A DNA stretch of 64,000 nt from Flavobacterium sp. 9R. Its GTDB lineage: Bacteria; Bacteroidota; Bacteroidia; Flavobacteriales; Flavobacteriaceae. The notes below the pieces were generated by a model. That model made no database searches. It was not told the origin of the DNA and worked only from the letters and a program-made list of their open reading frames with translations. A program made the position numbers and the translations under genes. Shown here piece by piece: positions 28,517 to 33,816 of this stretch (its first letter is position 1; every line of letters begins with the position of its first letter). The stretch spans positions 1,466,569 through 1,530,568 of the forward strand of contig NZ_LR733413.1 in NCBI RefSeq assembly GCF_902506345.1. The letters run 5' to 3'.

Positions 28517-29254
28517 TTACGGAACCACAAATGAAGTGGCGGCTACAGTAGTACCATTTAGATTTGGAAATATTCTTTTACTTATGGTTGGGTCATCATA
28601 GGCATTGTCCCAAAACGAATCCCCGTAGGCTCTCACATACACTTGTTGACCCGATGTAAAGCCTGCTGAAAGTAATTCACTTTGAGTGATGGTTTTTTCA
28701 AAAGGATTGATTTGTGCCACAAAAACAGCAGAAAAATAAGTGTAATTGGTGGCACTTACTTGAGCATTTGTGGACAAAAAGAAACGCACATAGCGACGGT
28801 TGGCTGTATTTCCTGCTGGGTTTGTTGTAATGGACAACTTTACTTGATTGTTCAAAACAGCAGCCGTTACGTTCGTTACGGTAGTAGTAGACAGTTGTCC
28901 TATGGAGGGAATGTCGCTAATGAAGGTGGCTTGTCCGTTGGTTCCGTGTACCACTCCAATTTTTTTAAAAGTTCCAAATCCCGTTTTTGAGTATTCTAGG
29001 GTATAGGTGCCAAAGGGTACTTCGGGAAGCACAAATTTTCCCTCAGCGTTAGTATTGGTTTGAATCAAAGGAGTAGTACCAACGACCTTTACATTCATAT
29101 TCGATTTGTCCAATAAGGTTGTTCCTTCATCATAAAGAATGACCGAACCCGAAATAGCGGCTTTTGTAGGTGTTGTAGGTTCATTATCGTTGTTGCTGCA
29201 AGAGAAAAGGAAGACAGAGACTATAGTTACAAGGGGAAAAAGGATATTTTTCAT
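28517..29254 (-). CDS. Lipoprotein with carboxypeptidase-regulatory-like (Cna-B-type) domain
   Basis: 245 residues. A lipobox at LFSCSNND gives a lipidated Cys at residue 19. Residues about 33-110 (AAISGSVILYDEGTTLLDKSNMNVKV ... LPEVPFGTYTLEYSKTGFGTFKK) are a carboxypeptidase-regulatory-like beta-sandwich. The C-terminal 110 residues form a second beta-rich domain of unknown family (NRRYVRFFLSTNAQVSATNYTYF). Likely surface or periplasmic, with a structural or binding role. Its 5' side faces the repeat-separated array, of which it is the left neighbour. Confidence 0.8.
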   Translation of the reverse strand: MKNILFPLVTIVSVFLFSCSNNDNEPTTPTKAAISGSVILYDEGTTLLDKSNMNVKVVGTTPLIQTNTNAEGKFVLPEVPFGTYTLEYSKTGFGTFKKIGVVHGTNGQATFISDIPSIGQLSTTTVTNVTAAVLNNQVKLSITTNPAGNTANRRYVRFFLSTNAQVSATNYTYFSAVFVAQINPFEKTITQSELLSAGFTSGQQVYVRAYGDSFWDNAYDDPTISKRIFPNLNGTTVAATSFVVP

Positions 29255-29413
29255 AAATAAATCTTTTTTGTGATATGTAAAGCTACTAAAAGTCTTTTGG
29301 TTTTTATATATGTGTTTAGAATTTAAGGTGTTATGAGTGAAAATTCAAAAGTCCATCCCTTACAAAAACGATACAAGTCAGGAGATTTTTGATATTTTAT
29401 GGATTACAAAACG

Positions 29414-29480
29414 AAACTACAATGCTTCGAAGTTGGATAAATTCTCAGAGTTGGAGTACCGAATTAGTTAGACTTTGGGG
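29414..29480 (-). repeat. 67-bp spacer repeat, copy 1 (degenerate hairpin)
   Basis: Aligns without gaps to 30301-30367 and 30724-30790; by hand 55 of 67 positions agree with copy 3. It begins AAACTACAATGCTTCGAAG and ends GACTTTGGGG. The 7-bp stem of the other copies is mostly decayed here. It sits 3' of higA, and further along the same spacer the sequence GCGTGTGTTAGCAG matches the arm family described at 32801. Confidence 0.75.
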
Positions 29481-29522
29481 GTAGGTTTGCCAGACAGTTG
29501 CGTGTGTTAGCAGTCGTGATTA

Positions 29523-29879
29523 TTAATAAGTTTGAATTAGAACATCAGTTGGAATATGTAGCGCTTTGTTTAATTTTCTAATCATTTCAAGAGATAGCTT
29601 TCTTTTTCGATTTAGAATTTCGCTTGCACGGCTTTTTAGGCCTACAATGTTTGCCAAATCATTTTGGTTATAGCCCATCTGTTCCATTCTGAATTTAATA
29701 GCTTCTATTGGGTCTGGCAAACCAATAGGGAAGTGCTCATTTTCGTATTGGTCAATCAAAATTCCAAGTACTTCAAGTTCATCTCCTTCCGATGTGCCAT
29801 TTTTTGCTTCAAAAATCATTTCAAGTCTTTCAAGTGCTTGATTATAATCTTTAACTGTTTTTATAGGTTTAATTTCCAT
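29523..29879 (-). CDS. higA: HigA-type antitoxin (XRE family HTH)
   Basis: 118 residues. The C-terminal half holds a helix-turn-helix: FRMEQMGYNQNDLANIVGLKSRASEILNRKRKLSLEMIRKLNKAL, the XRE/HigA pattern. The N-terminal extension (KDYNQALERLEMIFEAKNG ... GILIDQYENEHFPIGLPDPIEAIK) is that of the larger HigA subgroup. It should neutralise the HigB nuclease encoded 5 bp upstream and repress the operon. Toxin-first order is the usual higBA arrangement. The pair lies between two array spacers. Confidence 0.9.
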   Translation of the reverse strand: MEIKPIKTVKDYNQALERLEMIFEAKNGTSEGDELEVLGILIDQYENEHFPIGLPDPIEAIKFRMEQMGYNQNDLANIVGLKSRASEILNRKRKLSLEMIRKLNKALHIPTDVLIQTY

Positions 29880-29884
29880 AGCTA

Positions 29885-30178
29885 TTAAATTTCGTTAGCG
29901 TTAATTTTGTCATACTCTGAATGTGTCCCAATAAAACGAATCCAAATCATTTGATAATCATAATTTATTTTGACTATCAATCTATAATTGTTCCCTTTTA
30001 TGTTGAAAACAACTCGATTATCATTCAAAATACTTGCGCTTGGGTATTCTTGCTTTATCTCATTTGGATTTTTCCATTCAGCTTTACTTGCCTCTTGAAA
30101 CCATGCCATTAATTGTTGTTCACAATCTGCATGGGATTCCCAAAAATCTCTCAATATTTTTTTGGCAATTACTCTCAA
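29885..30178 (-). CDS. higB: HigB-type mRNA interferase toxin
   Basis: 97 residues. The pattern MRVIAKKILRDFWESHADCEQQLMAWFQ, SASILNDNRVVFNIKGNNYRLIVKINYD and IWIRFIGTHSEYDKIN is characteristic of the HigB family, a RelE-fold ribosome-dependent RNase. The C-terminal GTHSEYDKI block is especially diagnostic. First gene of the toxin-antitoxin pair. The spacer upstream contains GTTAGCAGTTATGAGCCG on the minus strand, one arm of the array repeat. Confidence 0.92.
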   Translation of the reverse strand: MRVIAKKILRDFWESHADCEQQLMAWFQEASKAEWKNPNEIKQEYPSASILNDNRVVFNIKGNNYRLIVKINYDYQMIWIRFIGTHSEYDKINANEI

Positions 30179-30263
30179 ACGTTTCTAATTTTTTACAAAG
30201 ATAACAAAAGTTCCCAAAACGGGAAGTTATTTAGCTTTTTTTTCGCAACGGCTCATAACTGCT

Positions 30264-30290
30264 AACGTTCTGGTACTACAGCGGGTTTGG
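30264..30290 (-). repeat. Array spacer arm, copy 1
   Basis: Plus-strand text AACGTTCTGGTACTACAGCG followed by GGTTTGG. It matches 32735-32761 at 25 of 27 positions. On the coding (minus) strand it precedes the higB start; further toward higB the spacer reads GTTAGCAGTTATGAGCCG. It is directly adjacent to the 67-bp repeat at 30301, so the two blocks together form one composite spacer. Confidence 0.7.
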
Positions 30291-30300
30291 ATTCTAAATG

Positions 30301-30367
30301 AAACTATAATACTGCGAAGTCGGAGACATTCGCAGAGTGGGAGTACCAAAATAGCTAATCTTTAGGG
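30301..30367 (-). repeat. 67-bp spacer repeat, copy 2
   Basis: Ungapped match to 30724-30790, with 55 of 67 positions equal by hand and only one difference in the first 37. It holds a hairpin CTGCGAA / TTCGCAG (30312-30318 with 30329-30335). Its end covers the last codons and stop of the DUF3784 gene, so gene and repeat are fused at the boundary. Confidence 0.78.
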
Positions 30368-30670
30368 ACGAATTTTATATTTTTTTGAATTTGATGCAAT
30401 CAATAAATAAGGTACACCGATTACAACTGCAGTAAAAAACGCAATGCTTTCAATAGTTGAATTTTCAAAGCTTTTTGCAACGAAATACCCAATTATAATT
30501 ATTAAAGCCATTCCAAACAGCACATTTCTAAATAAAGTGGCAATTCCTTTGATGTCAATCTTTTCTTTTTCTTCTTTTGACATAGTGTTATAGCCCGCAA
30601 TTAAAAAATACATTTTTCCGTATTTAATTAAGAGGCCAAGAATTATAAAAAGTATCGCTATTCCAATCAT
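30362..30670 (-). CDS. DUF3784-like small membrane protein
   Basis: 102 residues with three hydrophobic segments (about 2-22, 45-65 and 72-92). The loop after the first, KYGKMYFLIAGYNTMSKEEKEKIDIKGI, is the hallmark of DUF3784 proteins. Function unknown; it should be an inner-membrane protein. The stop codon lies inside the 67-bp repeat, and another copy of the repeat precedes the gene, so it is framed by repeat copies on both sides. Confidence 0.8.
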   Translation of the reverse strand: MIGIAILFIILGLLIKYGKMYFLIAGYNTMSKEEKEKIDIKGIATLFRNVLFGMALIIIIGYFVAKSFENSTIESIAFFTAVVIGVPYLLIASNSKKYKIRP

Positions 30671-30723
30671 TTTTTACTAGTTAAGTTGCTATTTTATTTG
30701 GTTAAATTATGAATAAGTTTATA

Positions 30724-30790
30724 AAACTACAATACTGCGAAGTCGGAGACATTCGCAGAGCGCGAGTGCAGAATTAATTAGACTTTGGGG
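30724..30790 (-). repeat. 67-bp spacer repeat, copy 3
   Basis: Begins AAACTACAATACTGCGAAG and ends GACTTTGGGG. It forms a clean 7-bp stem CTGCGAA / TTCGCAG with a 10-base loop (30735-30741 with 30752-30758). It lies between the 181-residue lipoprotein gene (3' side) and the DUF3784 gene (5' side). Confidence 0.78.
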
Positions 30791-30804
30791 AGCGAAGGCA
30801 GTTT

Positions 30805-31350
30805 TTACTTAACGTTTTTCAAATCTAATTCTTCCAAAAGGGTATTGTAACTTTTTAGATTACGTGAATTTGAATCATAAACTTTAATTACTAATGTAGA
30901 ATCACAATTAATCACAGTAAATGAATTACCAGCATTTCCAGGAAATCTTTCTTCAATTTTTGATGTTATCATCCTTTTGATATAATCAGTTATAGACTTT
31001 TTTCCTGAATCATCTAATTTTATTGTCTTTTGAAAGATTACTGTTTCAATATTTTCTCCATTCTTATCACGTTTGTCGCAATCAATTTTAGTTTTTTCAT
31101 AGTCTAGAAAATAGTCTTTATAGTTTCTTTCTTTTGAATAAATTTTTATTTTTTCATTATGTCCACCCCATTCTCCGCACTCACTAAATCTTGAATTTAT
31201 TTTTAGACTCGCATCAACTCCAGTGGCGCCTAATAGAATTGGATCAAAAAAAACAGTTGAATTAATGTTGTTTTCATCATTAGGTAACTCTTGTTTTTTT
31301 GAACATGAAAAAACAGTAATTAAGAGTATTAAGTATATAACATTTCTCAT
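30805..31350 (-). CDS. Lipoprotein, unknown function
   Basis: 181 residues with a lipobox (LITVFSCSKK). The mature part is charged, with Cys in SECGEWGGHNEK, KIDCDKRDKNG and VINCDSTLV, and a helical segment SITDYIKRMITSKIEERFPG. No family is recognised. It is one member of the repeat-separated array, is AT-rich, and has no functional link to its neighbours that can be read from sequence. The spacer before its start contains CTACAACTAGCATATAGG, similar to CTACTAATTAGCATGTAGG before the gene at 32872. Confidence 0.65.
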   Translation of the reverse strand: MRNVIYLILLITVFSCSKKQELPNDENNINSTVFFDPILLGATGVDASLKINSRFSECGEWGGHNEKIKIYSKERNYKDYFLDYEKTKIDCDKRDKNGENIETVIFQKTIKLDDSGKKSITDYIKRMITSKIEERFPGNAGNSFTVINCDSTLVIKVYDSNSRNLKSYNTLLEELDLKNVK

Positions 31351-31422
31351 GTTTCTTATTTGGTTAAATTATTCCAATGTTCTTTAAAATTGCCTACAAC
31401 TAGCATATAGGGATATTATTGT

Positions 31423-31710
31423 TTAATTATTCTGCATAAATTCTAAAAAAGCGTAAATCAATGTTAATGTTATTAAAGCGAAAAAGTTAATGTAGAAAAG
31501 CAATTTTAAATTTCTGTATTTTTTAGTAAAACTTAAAATTGCTGGAATCATAAGCGCATTTAAAGGAATTGTATAAAAAAGAATTAAAAACCCAAATCCA
31601 AAAGGACCACCAGAGTTAAAGATGTTGGAAGCGGTAATTGGTAAAAAATAAAAAATATTTAAAGCTAAGCTCATTATCGATACAAGTATACTCCAATTTG
31701 AATCCTTCAT
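31423..31710 (-). CDS. Small integral membrane protein, unknown
   Basis: 95 residues. Hydrophobic segments at about 8-28, 37-58 and 68-92 suggest three membrane passes; short basic loop KKYRNLKL. No known family is recognised. It lies in the array with about 70 bp of spacer on its 3' side and 190 bp on its 5' side. The start is the only reasonable ATG. Confidence 0.6.
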   Translation of the reverse strand: MKDSNWSILVSIMSLALNIFYFLPITASNIFNSGGPFGFGFLILFYTIPLNALMIPAILSFTKKYRNLKLLFYINFFALITLTLIYAFLEFMQNN

Positions 31711-31830
31711 TAAGTCGTAATTTGATTATTGTTATGATATCAAGTTTTTATTTTTAAAAATGTCAGTTTAGTTTGTCTAATTAATATGGTTTATACTAAA
31801 TCAAATCATTCTTTGGATTTTGCAAATGTT

Positions 31831-31886
31831 CCAAATGCAAAACTAATTTTCCCATTTAACCAAATATCCAAATTGCTTGTAGCGTG
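31831..31886 (-). repeat. Array spacer block B, copy 1
   Basis: Aligns with 32801-32856: CCAAATGCAAAACTA in one and CCAAATACAAAACCA in the other, and both end in CCAAATTGCTTGTAGCGTGT, identical over 20 bases. Each copy lies just 3' of a minus-strand array gene. Confidence 0.75.
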
Positions 31887-31903
31887 TTTCAAATGTTGTT
31901 TGT

Positions 31904-32722
31904 TCACTTGTAACTAATTCTTAATGTATTTTCGGTTCTTGCTACGTTCCCTTTATATTTTCCAGGATTCCAACGATTATAATCTTCTTTTAAAGCTTTT
32001 AAAGCTGTATCAATTAAATCTTTTTTAAATTTTTCATCAACAGCGTCATTTACCCAATTCGACACGGTTAAATCACTTATTGTTCCATCTTTTTCTATTG
32101 TAAAAGTAACGTCTACAAACAAAGATTTATAACTATTTATTTTAATTGGTAGGTTTGATTTTATAGTTGTATAATAATCACTCTCGATGTAGACTTTTGG
32201 ATTTATTATTTTTGGTTTTTCATCATCCTCTAAATCATATATGCTTACGACTTTGTTTTTTTTGATGATATTTTTGATAAAAATATTTTCCGCTTCTTTT
32301 TCAATATCAGAAAAATAATTCTCTCCGAATTGTTCTTTCATTTTTAAATTAATGTAACCGCTATAACATCCTTGAGTTTGTCCTTCAAAAATAACACAGC
32401 CAATGTCTTCTATGACTGGTTTAATTTTGCGCTTTTTTAAAACTTCTTCAATTTCTATTTCAAACGGTTTTGAACGACATCCAAAGCAAATAGTTTTTAT
32501 AAATAATTTATGATATTTATTGATGTCACTTTTAGCTCTCTCAACATCATTTCTACATAATGTGTCAGACTTTGGAGGGTTTAATAAATATTTGGGGTCA
32601 CGATTATTAAAAAATAACTTTACAGTTTCAGGTTTTTTTTCTTCAACTTTATTATTTGAGTTTTTTTTGCAACTAATTGCAAAAAATAAAATAACTAAAT
32701 AAATTCCATAGTGTTTTTTCAT
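31904..32722 (-). CDS. Lipoprotein with TonB-C-terminal-like domain, unknown
   Basis: 272 residues, lipobox FFAISCKKN. Four Cys occur in the first third (TLCRNDVE, TICFGCRSKP, DIGCVIFEG, QGCYSGYI). The last 75 residues (SLFVDVTFTIEKDGTISDLTVSNWVNDAVDEKFKKDLIDTALKAL ... NTLRISYK) resemble the TonB C-terminal fold, as in many small Bacteroidota proteins, but there is no transmembrane TonB layout. Function unknown. Its 5' spacer carries the 27-bp arm repeat and its 3' spacer block B, so it looks like a complete unit of the array. Confidence 0.68.
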   Translation of the reverse strand: MKKHYGIYLVILFFAISCKKNSNNKVEEKKPETVKLFFNNRDPKYLLNPPKSDTLCRNDVERAKSDINKYHKLFIKTICFGCRSKPFEIEIEEVLKKRKIKPVIEDIGCVIFEGQTQGCYSGYINLKMKEQFGENYFSDIEKEAENIFIKNIIKKNKVVSIYDLEDDEKPKIINPKVYIESDYYTTIKSNLPIKINSYKSLFVDVTFTIEKDGTISDLTVSNWVNDAVDEKFKKDLIDTALKALKEDYNRWNPGKYKGNVARTENTLRISYK

Positions 32723-32734
32723 AAAATAACAATT

Positions 32735-32761
32735 AACGTTCTGGCACTACAGCGAGTTTGG
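32735..32761 (-). repeat. Array spacer arm, copy 2
   Basis: Plus-strand text AACGTTCTGGCACTACAGCG followed by AGTTTGG, 25 of 27 identical to 30264-30290. It begins 12 bp upstream of the lipoprotein gene's start codon at 32722. Confidence 0.72.
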
Positions 32762-32800
32762 TTTTAAAATAAAGATTTATTTTTCGGTTATTACTAAACT

Positions 32801-32867
32801 GCCAAATACAAAACCATTTTCAAATTAAGCCTAATACCCAAATTGCTTGTAGCGTGTGTTAGTAGCC
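32801..32867 (-). repeat. Array spacer block B, copy 2, with inverted arm
   Basis: Shares its first 56 bases with 31831-31886 and continues GTTAGTAGCCG on the plus strand. On the minus strand the 3' end of the upstream gene is followed by CTACTAACACACGCTACA; the other end of the same spacer reads TGTAGTGCCAGAACGTTA. The two ends are imperfect reverse complements, so the spacer can fold on itself. Confidence 0.7.
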
Positions 32868-32871
32868 GTTT

Positions 32872-33435
32872 CTATATTCCTCCAAATATTTTATTTAAAT
32901 CAATTTCTTTAGTTTGAAATTCGTCTGGTTTGCTTTTGGAAAATAGTTTAGAAATTTTTTGCCAAAAGCTTCTTTTTTGAAAATAGACAATTTCTGGATA
33001 AGCTTCTTTATTATCATAATATTTAACTGAAATTAAAGATTTTATATGCTCACCATTTTTGTAATATTGAATCTCTTTTCCTTGCAATCCCGTATGAAAT
33101 TGTTTTTGAATCACATTGACATTATTATCTATAAATTCAAGACCTGGATTTCCATATGATTTACCTTCTGTAAAATCAAAACGGTAAAAATATTCAACTT
33201 CTTGTTGTTTAGTAAAACCCTCTGTCTTTGGATTTTCAAATTTCCAGTATAAAAGTTTGTTTTCGTAGTAACAAATACTAATTATTGTTTCGTCATTTTT
33301 ATCTACAGCAACATATTCTTCTACAATTGAGCTTCCAACTTTCTTTTCATTCGCTAAATAATATTTTTTTGATTCTTCAAAATTTTTATTGAAGAATTCT
33401 TTCCAGCTTTTATATTGAATTTTTGATTGTGTCAT
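32872..33435 (-). CDS. Cytoplasmic protein of unknown function
   Basis: 187 residues from the ATG at 33435 (MTQSKIQYKSWKEFF). An upstream Met at 33459 would add eight residues and run into the spacer repeat, so it is less likely. No signal peptide or membrane segment. The body is rich in Tyr and Lys, with short strand patterns (ISICYYENKLLYWKFENP, EIQYYKNGEHIKSLISVKYYDN) that resemble MORN-type or immunity-like repeats. It ends LFSKSKPDEFQTKEIDLNKIFGGI. No family is assigned. Rightmost gene of the array. Confidence 0.62.
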   Translation of the reverse strand: MTQSKIQYKSWKEFFNKNFEESKKYYLANEKKVGSSIVEEYVAVDKNDETIISICYYENKLLYWKFENPKTEGFTKQQEVEYFYRFDFTEGKSYGNPGLEFIDNNVNVIQKQFHTGLQGKEIQYYKNGEHIKSLISVKYYDNKEAYPEIVYFQKRSFWQKISKLFSKSKPDEFQTKEIDLNKIFGGI

Positions 33436-33474
33436 ACTGAAATGGCTACTAATTAGCATGTAGGTCTAACAAAA

Positions 33475-33530
33475 TCAGACCTATCACACCTAAATTAGAG
33501 AGATAGGTCTGACTGTAGTCAGATTTTTTT
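33475..33530. terminator. Overlapping hairpins with T run
   Basis: TCAGACCTATC (33475-33485) pairs with GATAGGTCTGA (33502-33512). The TCTGA of the second arm can instead pair with GTCAGA at 33518-33523, followed by seven T. The two structures cannot form together. In the plus direction the second one is a terminator-like hairpin. In the minus direction the sequence lies in the leader of the gene at 32872. Role not determined. Confidence 0.5.
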
Positions 33531-33622
33531 CTTCCCCAAATATATTCTTTTTCCTTTAAAAAATATAAATATTTTCTGAAATATAGCCTTCTGTTTTGCT
33601 TCTTTTCATTTCCTTTTTGCAA

Positions 33623-33657
33623 CTTCTAATTTCGTATTTCTAACTTCTACCTTCGTA
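33623..33657. repeat. Heptanucleotide repeat, 5 units
   Basis: Five successive seven-base units: CTTCTAA, TTTCGTA, TTTCTAA, CTTCTAC, CTTCGTA. The period matches the 14-unit tract at 46887-46984 and the unit composition is similar. It directly borders the GC-rich hairpin element at 33661. Confidence 0.65.
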
Positions 33658-33660
33658 TGA

Positions 33661-33735
33661 GGGATGGGAGCGGCATCCTCTTGGGGCGGGGTTCGCCCCA
33701 AGAGATATAGCGTAGAGCCCGACCCCCGCTAGGCC
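33661..33735 (-). repeat. GC-rich hairpin element, copy 1 (reverse orientation)
   Basis: Read on the minus strand: conserved GCTATAT, an 11-bp stem CTCTTGGGGCG / CGCCCCAAGAG (33694-33704 with 33678-33688), then GGATGCCGCTCC. The same two flanks enclose different self-complementary stems at 42272-42298 and 62407-62433. It lies in the 381-bp gap before the GAF gene, together with the heptad tract and the overlapping hairpins; no gene is seen in that gap. It contrasts sharply with the AT-rich surroundings. Confidence 0.8.
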
Positions 33736-33816
33736 TTTGGTTGTGGTGAAAATCCAAACGTCTGGCGGGGGACATGCCCAAAGTAAATAAATGCGGATGA
33801 GGTATGTTGCCTACAA

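Noticed and set aside
29255..33475. Classical integron
   Set aside because: No integrase is in the window and the spacer ends do not fit the RYYYAAC/GTTRRRY boxes. Only the architecture is similar, so it is reported as cassette-like.
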